DNA of 64,000 nt from UBA7803 sp040219135 (GTDB lineage Bacteria; Pseudomonadota; Gammaproteobacteria; Pseudomonadales; Azotimanducaceae). The stretch is from assembly GCA_040219135.1 (NCBI GenBank), contig JAVJTA010000002.1, forward strand, positions 248,001-312,000, read 5' to 3'. The position numbers were made by a program, and so were the translations under genes. Under the pieces are notes generated by a model. That model had not been told where the DNA came from. It searched no databases and worked only from the letters and a program-made list of their open reading frames with translations. Below are positions 1 to 7,172 of the stretch, in pieces (position 1 is the stretch's first letter; each line of letters begins with the position of its first letter).

Positions 1-2
1 CC

Positions 3-254
3 CTCTACCATCAAGGGCTGGTCGGGCTGACGCTGTTCGTCGGCGCCGTCGCCGTTCTGCTGTGGCGCGGGGTCCGGGATGCCGCCGCGGACGTTCAGGG
101 TTGGGCCTGGATGCTCGGGTTCGTGCTGCTCGCCAACGCGACCAGCGGCGACCACTTGCTGGTACGCGGGTCGCTGTTCTGGCCGTGCTTCTGGATCCCG
201 GCGCTGGTGCTCGCCGCTAGAGCCGGGGAAAAGCCGACGCCAGGGCGGCCTTGA
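3..254 (+). CDS. O-antigen ligase/polymerase-like membrane protein, C-terminal fragment
   Basis: The 5' part lies outside the window; 83 residues and the stop are visible. The fragment opens with a YHQGLVGLTLF stretch followed by two strongly hydrophobic segments and a short basic tail. The tyrosine/glutamine-glycine motif before a hydrophobic helix matches the C-terminal end of Wzy/WaaL-type proteins. The same arrangement (AYQGGLVGLALF) occurs near the C-terminus of the protein at 1076-2251, so the two look like paralogues. The stop overlaps the 3' end of the convergent pyruvyl transferase gene by 38 bases. A role in joining polysaccharide repeat units in the inner membrane is inferred from the family. 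Confidence 0.62.
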   Translation, partial: LYHQGLVGLTLFVGAVAVLLWRGVRDAAADVQGWAWMLGFVLLANATSGDHLLVRGSLFWPCFWIPALVLAARAGEKPTPGRP

Positions 255-1005
255 TGGCGTCAATGCCCGGTCGGGCGTAGTCGGTGCCGATTTCATCCGG
301 ATTCACTGCGTCCAGGCGCATCGGGTCCGGGCGCATCGCGAACACGCTGTAGTAATCGTCGAACTTGTGGCGGCCGCCGATGAGCCGGTCGGAGGCCGCG
401 AACCAGGCGTTCGGCACGCCGTAGGCGTCCGCAAAGATCAGCCCGTGCAGAGACGAGGACAACACCCGCTCGCAGGCGGCGACGTTGCCGAGCAGTTCCG
501 GTACCGGCGCTGTGACGTCGAGCAGTTTCGCCCGGGGGTGGCGGTCGAGAAAAGCCAGCACCTCCGGATGATCGCGGTCGACCAGGTGGGGCACGATCCC
601 CAGCGGCCAGCGCTTCGCGCCGTTCGCCTCGACCAGCGTGTCTGCCAGCAGGCCGGGATCGCCGAGGGGTACCGACGGGTCGGCGGCCGCCATCCGCTCG
701 CGGGTCAGAACGCCGCGGACGGCGTGCACGCTGTGCTGCGCCGTCAGTGAATCCTCCGCGCGCAGTGACCCGGTGCCCCAGATGTGCAGGCGCCGGCTCA
801 GCCCGAGTCGGTGCAGCCGGTGGGGCCGGTTCAGGCGCTGCAGCAGGCTGCCGGCGGCCACCAGGTCGCAGCGGTGGGGTGCTGCGTACTCCACCTCGCG
901 GCCGCTCAGGTGGGCGCAGATGAGCGGCGAGTACCAGTCGCCGGCGTTGCGCGCTCCGGCCCCCTTGCCGGTGCCGCGGGCCCAGAACAGCTTCAGCGGC
1001 TTCAC
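217..1005 (-). CDS. polysaccharide pyruvyl transferase family protein
   Basis: A 262-residue protein if started at the GTG at 1005, which has an AAGGA element about 12 bases upstream; the reading frame stays open further upstream but that part has no family features. It shows an N-terminal NAGDW motif, an IWGTGSL segment, a GDPGLLAD segment and near residue 185 the SSSLHGLIFADAYGVP block, all typical of the PS_pyruv_trans family. These enzymes move pyruvate from phosphoenolpyruvate onto sugars of surface polysaccharides, making acidic ketals. It sits antisense between two Wzy-like genes, fitting a role in modifying the same polymer. The sugar acceptor cannot be read from the sequence. Confidence 0.8.
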   Translation of the reverse strand: MKPLKLFWARGTGKGAGARNAGDWYSPLICAHLSGREVEYAAPHRCDLVAAGSLLQRLNRPHRLHRLGLSRRLHIWGTGSLRAEDSLTAQHSVHAVRGVLTRERMAAADPSVPLGDPGLLADTLVEANGAKRWPLGIVPHLVDRDHPEVLAFLDRHPRAKLLDVTAPVPELLGNVAACERVLSSSLHGLIFADAYGVPNAWFAASDRLIGGRHKFDDYYSVFAMRPDPMRLDAVNPDEIGTDYARPGIDAIKAALASAFPRL

Positions 1006-1044
1006 GGTATTCCGGTGTCCTTCATGGCGTGGTCGTGGTCGGGC

Positions 1045-1050
1045 TAGAAT
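1045..1050 (+). promoter_or_regulatory. possible -10 box of the 1076 gene
   Basis: TAGAAT (5 of 6 to the sigma-70 -10 consensus) followed by a GC-rich discriminator, 26 bases before the GTG start at 1076. The best -35 candidate (TTCATG at 1021, 18-base spacer) is weak. The box and its downstream bases resemble those before the tRNA at 2257. Confidence 0.3.
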
Positions 1051-1075
1051 CCCCGCTCGCCCCCGAGCATAGCAG

Positions 1076-2251
1076 GTGACCCCGATCCACGAGCTTCTGC
1101 ACGACCGTCTCCAGGTCAACTCGCTGTTGATCGTGCTGTGCTTCGTGGCCGCGCTGAGCGTGCCGTGGCCTGCGGCGGCGAACGTGCCGGCGTACCTGCT
1201 GGCGGCGCTGATGCTGATTACCTGGCCCGAGTGGAGCGACATCGGCAGTCGGCGGCTGCTGTGGCTGATCATGATCCTGCTCGGCTACCTGTGCCTGAGC
1301 AGTCTGTGGTCTGAGACCGTGAGCGCGCCCGCGGTGCTGCGGGTGTTTCTGCACGGCGGGCTGGTACTGACCTTCGTCATCGCGTTCGCGGAGTGCCAGA
1401 TGCGCGGCCAGCTGCGGCGCTGGGTCGGTCGTTCCATGGCGGTCGCCGGGATCATTACGGTGATTGCCGCCCTGGCGCTCTTCTACGTCTTCGAGCCGGC
1501 AGACGGCAGGCTGCGCGGACTCGGCCTGCTGGCCAATCACGTCGTGGCGGCGTGGGTCTACGCCGTCGTGCTGATACTGGTTCTCGACGTCGCCCTCTCC
1601 GACCGGTCCGGGCTGTGGCGGCTGATCGCATTGGCCAGCGCGCTGCTGCTCGCGTGGACCATATTCCTTTCCGATTCCCGCAATGCCTGGTTCAGCACGC
1701 TGATCGGTGTTGGCGTGTTCCTGATGGCCCGACTGATTCTCGACCCCCAGCGCTTCGTCGCCGGCGTCGCTGCGTTCGCTGCGGTGCTTGGCGTGGTGGT
1801 GGGCGCATTGGTCGCCAATGTGCCCAGCCGCTCGCTGCTGGTCCCGCGCGGCACCAGCTTCCGCCCCGAAATCTGGGGTGACGCGGTGGGCGAGCTGCTG
1901 CGCGGCGGGCCCTGGTTCGGTCTCGGCATCAACACGCCCAGCATCGTGATGGTCGAGGGCATCGAGTTCGAGCATCCCTACAGCATGTATCTGTCGGTGG
2001 CCTATCAGGGTGGCCTGGTGGGCCTGGCGCTGTTTCTGGCGCTCATCGCCGCGGTGCTGATCGTCCTGATCCGCAACTATCAGGAGCCGGATGCCAAGCT
2101 TGCGCTCGGAATTCTCGGGCTGGCGCTCCCCGCCTACCTGCTCGACGGGCACCATCTCGTTGCCGACGTCGGTGCGACGTGGTTTCTGTTCTGGCTGCCG
2201 GTGGCCATCGGGCTGGGGATCAGCTGGCGCTGGCTGCCTCGGGGGCTGTGA
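1076..2251 (+). CDS. O-antigen ligase/polymerase family protein (Wzy/WaaL-like)
   Basis: A 391-residue, very hydrophobic protein starting at GTG with about ten likely membrane-spanning segments. Between the later segments is a larger periplasmic loop containing RGTSFRPEIWGDAVGELL and a GLGINTP turn, then EHPYSMYLSVAYQGGLVG, the region where this superfamily carries its conserved histidine/arginine features. Family members transfer lipid-linked glycans onto an acceptor or polymerise repeat units at the periplasmic face of the inner membrane. Ligase and polymerase cannot be told apart by eye. The gene is followed directly by the tRNA, whose possible promoter begins just past the stop. Confidence 0.8.
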   Translation: MTPIHELLHDRLQVNSLLIVLCFVAALSVPWPAAANVPAYLLAALMLITWPEWSDIGSRRLLWLIMILLGYLCLSSLWSETVSAPAVLRVFLHGGLVLTFVIAFAECQMRGQLRRWVGRSMAVAGIITVIAALALFYVFEPADGRLRGLGLLANHVVAAWVYAVVLILVLDVALSDRSGLWRLIALASALLLAWTIFLSDSRNAWFSTLIGVGVFLMARLILDPQRFVAGVAAFAAVLGVVVGALVANVPSRSLLVPRGTSFRPEIWGDAVGELLRGGPWFGLGINTPSIVMVEGIEFEHPYSMYLSVAYQGGLVGLALFLALIAAVLIVLIRNYQEPDAKLALGILGLALPAYLLDGHHLVADVGATWFLFWLPVAIGLGISWRWLPRGL

Positions 2252-2256
2252 GGCGG

Positions 2257-2262
2257 TAGAAT
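2257..2262 (+). promoter_or_regulatory. possible tRNA promoter -10 box
   Basis: TAGAAT lies between the stop of the Wzy-like gene and the tRNA, followed by a strongly GC-rich discriminator and the mature tRNA 5' end nine bases on. GC-rich discriminators are usual for stable-RNA promoters. The -35 region is poor (TGGCTG at 2231 with an over-long spacer), so this is tentative. Confidence 0.35.
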
Positions 2263-2271
2263 CCGCGGCTC

Positions 2272-2348
2272 GGGCCTATAGCTCAGTTGGTTAGAGCAGT
2301 GGACTCATAATCCATTGGTCCCAGGTTCGAGTCCTGGTGGGCCCACCA
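2272..2348 (+). tRNA. tRNA with CAU anticodon, probably tRNA-Ile2 (lysidine type)
   Basis: A 77-base cloverleaf. The 7-bp acceptor stem GGGCCTA pairs with TGGGCCC, followed by A and an encoded CCA. The D arm is GCTC/GAGC. The anticodon stem GTGGA/TCCAT carries loop CTCATAA (anticodon CAT). The T arm is CCAGG/CCTGG with loop TTCGAGT. CAU is read by initiator Met, elongator Met and, after TilS modification to lysidine, Ile2. The paired G1-C72 end rules against an initiator. The acceptor and D-arm sequence looks more like proteobacterial Ile2 than elongator Met to me, but that is a judgement from memory. Confidence 0.93.
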
Positions 2349-2353
2349 CACCG

Positions 2354-3424
2354 TCATGCCGCCCCCGCGTAGCGGACCTTCTCGAGGACGTCGAGGGTCG
2401 CAGAAGCGGCATCATCCCAGGAGAATTTCCCGGCCTGGGCCGCTGCGCGTGAGGCCAGGCCCTCGTAGAGTTCGCGGTCGCATATCAGTTTTCGCATCGC
2501 CCTGTGGATCTCGTCCACGGAATACGGGTCGACCAGCAGGCCCGCTTGCCCGGTGACTTCCGGCATGGCGGATACCGAGGAGGTGATGACTGGTTTGCCG
2601 AACGACAATGCCTCGAGAATCGGCAGGCCGAAGCCTTCGTACAGCGACGGCAGGACGAAAAAATCGCAGCGCGCGTACAGAGCGGCGAGGTCATCGTCCG
2701 AGCCCGGGTCGATGATGGAAACCCGATCACCGAGTCGAAGGTGCTCGATCGTGCCCTCGACGTCGACCTTCCATCCGTTCCGGCCCGCCAGTAGCAGACG
2801 GTGCGAGATCCGCTCGTCCTCACGTAGAAGAGCGAATGCGTTCAGCAGCCTGTTCAGGTTCTTGCGTGCCTCGAAGGTCCCAACGAACAGGATTTCCTTC
2901 TCCCGGACGGGCGGGGAGTCCGGCGGTCCCCCGTGCAGGAACGCCGCTTCCGGAATGACCCGAATTCGATCCGCGAGTCGCGGATAGAAACAGGCGATGT
3001 CGTTGCGGGTGGATTCCGAGACGGCAATGATCGCGTGAGCCTTTCTGAGCGATGGCGGCATCAGGGTCGCGTCCAGCAGATATCCCAGCCGACGCATCGT
3101 CGCTGGAGCGCGTCGCCAGACCATGTCGTGCACGGTGACGACGCTGGGGGCTCTGACTCTCAGCGGTAAATGGTGGCGGGGTGACCAGAACACATCGATG
3201 TCGTCCTCCTTCGCCCAGCGGGGATAGTTGACCTGCGACGCGATCGTGCTGGTGAGCCGTCCCGGTCTGCTGCTGTGCCCGTAGAGGAACAGCCGGTGGT
3301 GTGACTGGCCCAGGCGATTGACGATTTCGGACGTGTAGCGACCGATACCGGTGTGAGGGTAGAGCAGCGGCCTGGCATCGATGGCTATGTTGAGACTGGT
3401 GATTGTGCTGCCCGGCCGTTTCAG
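2354..3424 (-). CDS. glycosyltransferase family 4 protein with non-canonical start
   Basis: A GT4 (GT-B fold) enzyme. The first ATG/GTG/TTG in frame is the GTG at 3193, but the conserved GT4 N-terminus NIAIDARPLLYPHTGIGRY is encoded upstream of it, around 3335-3391, in the same open frame. The true start must therefore lie near 3391-3424. A CTG at 3424 overlaps the stop of the upstream GT gene as CTGA, giving 356 residues; ATC at 3403 is another option. Further motifs are TVHDMVW, LFVGTFEARKN and the donor-site E-x7-E block YEGFGLPILEAL. The gene is the last of a two-gene minus-strand pair and converges on the tRNA. The sugar is unknown. Confidence 0.85.
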   Translation of the reverse strand: MKRPGSTITSLNIAIDARPLLYPHTGIGRYTSEIVNRLGQSHHRLFLYGHSSRPGRLTSTIASQVNYPRWAKEDDIDVFWSPRHHLPLRVRAPSVVTVHDMVWRRAPATMRRLGYLLDATLMPPSLRKAHAIIAVSESTRNDIACFYPRLADRIRVIPEAAFLHGGPPDSPPVREKEILFVGTFEARKNLNRLLNAFALLREDERISHRLLLAGRNGWKVDVEGTIEHLRLGDRVSIIDPGSDDDLAALYARCDFFVLPSLYEGFGLPILEALSFGKPVITSSVSAMPEVTGQAGLLVDPYSVDEIHRAMRKLICDRELYEGLASRAAAQAGKFSWDDAASATLDVLEKVRYAGAA

Positions 3425-4548
3425 CGCGATTCTGGAGCTTTTGCGAGGAGGCGTCGGTACAGTTCGACGTATCGGTCTCCCATCAGCGAGCCGGTGAAGA
3501 GCTTCGAGAATCGCTGGCGTGCCCGAATTCCCATCGAATGCGCAAGACCTGGCCGATCGTCGAGCTGATCCATGGCGTCGCGAAGTGCCTTGGCAGACCC
3601 GGGGGTCACGACGAAGCCTGTCTTCCTGTCGATGTTGATGTGACTGGTTCCCGAACCGACTTCGGTAGAGATCAATGGCTTGCCGTACATGGCTCCTTCG
3701 AGCAGCGTCACTCCGAACGCCTCGGACCGAAGGTACGACGGAAACACGATCGCCTTGGACAGCTTGAACAGCGCCACCTTTGTCGCGTTCGAGACGTATC
3801 CGGTGAATCGCACGTTGTCCAGGCCGAGCGACCGGGCCTGGGTCTTCAGCTCCGCTTCGGTCGGTCCGGAGCCGACGATTACGACCTGGTAGGGTGCTCC
3901 CTTGATTGCGTCCAGGAGGATGTGCAGCCCCTTATAGTAGCGGAGTACCCCGACGAACAGAAAGAAGTCGGAACCGAATTCGCAGCGCACACCATCCACG
4001 TCCTCCCGGCTCACCGAAGGGTACGTATCTTCGTCGATTCCGATCGGAATGATCGACACCTTGTCCTGGAATCTGTACAAGACTGGACTGGTCGCGAAGT
4101 AGTTCTCGGACGTGCAGACGATCTCGTCGACCGATCTCAGGAATCGGTTCATGACAGGCCGATAGATGCTCCCGAGGAACCTCTGACGCACGATGTCCGA
4201 GTGGTAAGTTACGACGGTTGGGCAGTCCACGCGCGCGCTGAGGTGGAGCACGTCGGCAAAGGGCCATGGAAAATGGTAGTGCACGATGTCGGCCCAGGAA
4301 ACCAGTTCGCGGAACAGCCTGAATGCGCGGAGAGAGACATTGCAGGATGCGATCTCGAAAGTCTGACGCGCCCGGTAGACGGTTGCTTCCCGGCGCACGA
4401 CTACCTGCGGGTGGGATTCGTTCGCGATCGAGAGGACCCGGCTCTCGACGTTGGATGCTTTGGTGCTCTCGCAGATTTGCCGGATGACCTCCTCCAGCCC
4501 ACCATGGGAATCGGGAAAGTAGGTTCGGTAGACGTGAAGAACGCGCAT
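3421..4548 (-). CDS. glycosyltransferase family 4 protein
   Basis: A 375-residue GT4 enzyme starting MRVLHVYRTYFPDSHGGLEE, the usual beta-strand plus glycine-rich acceptor loop of the N-terminal Rossmann domain. The C-terminal domain has FVGVLRYYKGLHILLDAI and the nucleotide-sugar E-x7-E block SEAFGVTLLEGAMYGKP. Retaining transfer of a sugar from a nucleotide donor to a lipid-linked glycan at the cytoplasmic membrane face is expected. Its stop overlaps the start region of the next GT4 gene, so the two are co-transcribed. The upstream 137 bases to the divergent GT2 gene probably hold the promoters for both directions. Confidence 0.87.
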   Translation of the reverse strand: MRVLHVYRTYFPDSHGGLEEVIRQICESTKASNVESRVLSIANESHPQVVVRREATVYRARQTFEIASCNVSLRAFRLFRELVSWADIVHYHFPWPFADVLHLSARVDCPTVVTYHSDIVRQRFLGSIYRPVMNRFLRSVDEIVCTSENYFATSPVLYRFQDKVSIIPIGIDEDTYPSVSREDVDGVRCEFGSDFFLFVGVLRYYKGLHILLDAIKGAPYQVVIVGSGPTEAELKTQARSLGLDNVRFTGYVSNATKVALFKLSKAIVFPSYLRSEAFGVTLLEGAMYGKPLISTEVGSGTSHINIDRKTGFVVTPGSAKALRDAMDQLDDRPGLAHSMGIRARQRFSKLFTGSLMGDRYVELYRRLLAKAPESR

Positions 4549-4685
4549 TCTGATACTTCGGATTCCGGTGACTGGATTCTAATTGCCAGGTTGGTCGAAC
4601 TCACCAACAAATCCGTTTCGCCGGCCGTCTCGCGGGCATTTCGGGAATCGATTCGATCGGCCGTGCAGTAGCCGGGGACTCCGGG

Positions 4686-6248
4686 TTGAACCGCCGCCAG
4701 AGAACGCTCGCGTTACTTCGCTATCTCCTGCGGCTGGTGAGCGTGGGTGCGGTTCGCGGGTGGTCGGAAGTCCTGGTGCGGCTGCCAGGGACATGGTGGC
4801 GGCCCCGAGCGTATATCGCGTTGCTGACCTGGAGCAGGGACGTGTTCGCATACGAACACCGTCGCGACGAGCGCAGGTTCCGTGCCTGGCTGCGGCGGAA
4901 CCAATCCGGTTCAGCGCTTCAGACCGCCGCGGTGCTGCGCGTCGATGGTCGGGATCTTGCCTGCCGCCGTGTCGGCGCGGGTGATCCTGACGTCGAGTAT
5001 GCGCTCATCGGTATGGACTCGGCGGAGGTTTCCGAGAGTTCGGTCGGCATCATGCTTTCGGTGGCCCGTGTCCGGGACGCCGACATCGTCTACTGCGACG
5101 AGCACGTCATTGGCGCTTTCGGACCTTCTCAGCCGTACTTCAAGCCGGGTTTTTCTCCGGAACTGCTCTACGAAGAGGACTATGTCGGCCCCGTCGTTCT
5201 GGTTCGCATGAGTGCGCTTTCCCGACTGCTGCGTCGGGATAGCGCATCCGTCAGCGTCTACTTGCTGCTGCTGCGGGCGGTCGAACTCGGCCTTTCGGTA
5301 TGGCATGCACCCGGCGCCTGGGTCGCCTACCGCAGCCCGCGCTCGCGATCGCTGGCTGAGGACGATGCGGAGAGGCTTCAGGCTCATCTGCGCCTGCGAC
5401 GGCGTCGCGCTCCGCTGCGTCGGCCGGACGATACGGTTGATGCGAGCGTCATCATCCCGACCCGCGACCGAATCGAGTTGCTCGAACCCTGTATCGTCAG
5501 CGTTTACGAGCGCGCCGGTACCAGCGGTCTCGAGGTCATCGTCGTCGACAACGGTTCAAACGAAGCGGCCAGCGTACGGTGGCTGAGCGAAGCGCCGAAG
5601 CGCTTCGATCGACTCAGGGTCGTTCGGCTCGACGAACCGTTCAACTGGTCTCGGCTCAACAACTTCGGCAGGCGCGAGGCGTCCGGCCGCGTGGCGGTGT
5701 TCCTGAACAACGATGTCGAGATCCGCTCTGACCGATGGCTTGACGGGCTCGTAGAGTCCGCCGTTCAACCCGATCTGGGGGTCATCGGTGCCATGATGAC
5801 CTACCCGGATGGGTCGATTCAGCACGCCGGCGTCGTGATCGGCATCGGCGGTCTTGCAGATCACATCTATTCAGGCGTTCCAGCCATTCCTGACGATGGC
5901 CACATGTTCGTAGACCCGTTTGTCAGTCGGAACGTGCTCTGCTGCACGGGCGCCTGCATGGCCATCGACCTGGAGAAGTTCGACCACCTGGGCGGGTTCG
6001 ATGAGGGGTTTGCGATAACCGGAGACGTCGAACTCTGCATCCGTGCCTACCGTCGGGGGTGGCGAAATCTTTACAATGCAAAGATCCGGATGACCCACTT
6101 CGAGTCTGCGACCCGCGTGTCTCAATCGCTGCCGGTGCAGGAAGTCGAGAAGCTCCGGGAGTCGATTGCGGAGTTCGTAACTGCGGGAGACCCCTTCTAT
6201 AATCCCGCGCTCTCGAAGAGAGGCAGATATCCTTCCTATCTCGAGTGA
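4686..6248 (+). CDS. glycosyltransferase family 2 protein (rhamnan-type, large)
   Basis: A 520-residue protein starting at TTG. The first 250 residues form an N-terminal extension resembling a second, degenerate glycosyltransferase unit (YCDEHVIG, FSPELLYEEDYVGP). The catalytic GT2 domain begins near residue 256 with VIIPTRDR, then VVDNGSN, FNWSRLNNFGRREA, the NNDVEI metal-binding motif, YPDGSIQHAGVVIG and GFDEGFAITGDVELCIRA. This pattern is common in proteins assembling rhamnose-rich or O-antigen glycans exported by ABC transporters. A Wzm/Wzt pair follows directly and rml genes lie further along, which fits, but linkage and sugar are unknown. Confidence 0.85.
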   Translation: MNRRQRTLALLRYLLRLVSVGAVRGWSEVLVRLPGTWWRPRAYIALLTWSRDVFAYEHRRDERRFRAWLRRNQSGSALQTAAVLRVDGRDLACRRVGAGDPDVEYALIGMDSAEVSESSVGIMLSVARVRDADIVYCDEHVIGAFGPSQPYFKPGFSPELLYEEDYVGPVVLVRMSALSRLLRRDSASVSVYLLLLRAVELGLSVWHAPGAWVAYRSPRSRSLAEDDAERLQAHLRLRRRRAPLRRPDDTVDASVIIPTRDRIELLEPCIVSVYERAGTSGLEVIVVDNGSNEAASVRWLSEAPKRFDRLRVVRLDEPFNWSRLNNFGRREASGRVAVFLNNDVEIRSDRWLDGLVESAVQPDLGVIGAMMTYPDGSIQHAGVVIGIGGLADHIYSGVPAIPDDGHMFVDPFVSRNVLCCTGACMAIDLEKFDHLGGFDEGFAITGDVELCIRAYRRGWRNLYNAKIRMTHFESATRVSQSLPVQEVEKLRESIAEFVTAGDPFYNPALSKRGRYPSYLE

Positions 6249-6353
6249 GTCTGGCCGTTGCGGACACGGGCGGGCGGGTGATTGAAGCGGCCGCAGGATC
6301 TGCATGCGCGAAGAAGAAAGAATTGTGCCCGACGGGATCGAACCGGTTGTTTG

Positions 6354-7172
6354 ATGAGTCAGTTTGAGCGAAGCCCAATTGCGCTGTGGCGCAGCGTCTC
6401 GAACAATCGCTCGCTGACGTTCGCCCTGGCCAAGCGCGAGATCCAGCGCTCCTACAAGGGATCGGTGCTGGGCTGGTTCTGGCTGGTTGCGCAGCCGCTT
6501 GCTCTGCTTTCCGTCTACGCGTTCGTGTTCGGTGTGGTTCTCCAGGCGCGGTTCGGAACGGGTAGCGATTCCACCATCGACTACTCGCTGAATCTCTTCG
6601 CTGGTCTGATCGTGTTTCATGTGTTCTCGGAGTGCCTCACCCGCGGTCCTGGTCTGATTGTCGGCAACGTGAACTACGTGAAAAAGATCGTCTTTCCGCT
6701 GGAGGTGCTGGCGATCGTCGTGGTCGCGGCCGCTACGTTCAGGGCGGTTGCTTCGTTTCTCGTGTGGCTGGCCTTCTACGGGCTGGTCCACGGAGCGCCC
6801 AGCATGACGGTGCTGCTGGTCCCGTTCGCCATGATCCCGCTGCTTGGCTTTTCTCTGGGGGCGGCGTGGTTGCTGAGTGCTCTGGGAGTCTATATCCGCG
6901 ATCTCAGCCAGATCGTAGGGATCGTCGCGACAGCCACCCTGTTTCTATCTGCCATCTTCTATCCGGTCTCGATGATTCCGGAGCCGTATCGGAAATACCT
7001 CTATCTGAATCCGATCACCGGAATCGTCGAGCAGGTACGGATGCTCGCCATGGTCGGGCAGGTTCCTGCGGTCGACGATTTTCTGATACTGGTCGCAGCC
7101 TCGCTGGTTTTCCTTGGGTTTTCTTTCTGGTGGTTCCAGAGTCTTCGGCGGGGGTTTTCCGATGTCCTCTGA
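6354..7172 (+). CDS. wzm: ABC-2 type polysaccharide export permease (Wzm-like)
   Basis: A 272-residue integral membrane protein with about six hydrophobic segments. ATG at 6354 is preferred, since the frame upstream of it (to 6282) lacks family sequence. The N-terminal cytoplasmic block LAKREIQRSYKGSVLGWFW is the hallmark of ABC-2 permeases of O-antigen and teichoic-acid exporters. The C-terminal half has FLSAIFYPVSMIPE and LNPITGIVEQVR, also conserved in Wzm/TagG/KpsM proteins. It overlaps the ATPase start by 11 bases, so the two are translated together. Function: moving a completed, lipid-linked glycan across the inner membrane. Confidence 0.9.
   Translation: MSQFERSPIALWRSVSNNRSLTFALAKREIQRSYKGSVLGWFWLVAQPLALLSVYAFVFGVVLQARFGTGSDSTIDYSLNLFAGLIVFHVFSECLTRGPGLIVGNVNYVKKIVFPLEVLAIVVVAAATFRAVASFLVWLAFYGLVHGAPSMTVLLVPFAMIPLLGFSLGAAWLLSALGVYIRDLSQIVGIVATATLFLSAIFYPVSMIPEPYRKYLYLNPITGIVEQVRMLAMVGQVPAVDDFLILVAASLVFLGFSFWWFQSLRRGFSDVL

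Noticed and set aside
1022..2155. Antisense open frame of 377 codons opposite the Wzy-like gene
   Set aside because: Gln/His/Arg-rich translation typical of the complement of membrane-protein codons; no start signal or family features.
2272..2348. Initiator tRNA-Met identity
   Set aside because: Initiator tRNAs have an unpaired 1-72 position and three G-C pairs at the base of the anticodon stem; this tRNA has G1-C72 paired and stem GTGGA/TCCAT.
3160..3378. Small open frame with an ATG near the N-terminus of the GT4 gene at 2354-3424
   Set aside because: It is out of frame with the conserved GT4 sequence; its translation is Ser/Thr/Arg-rich noise.
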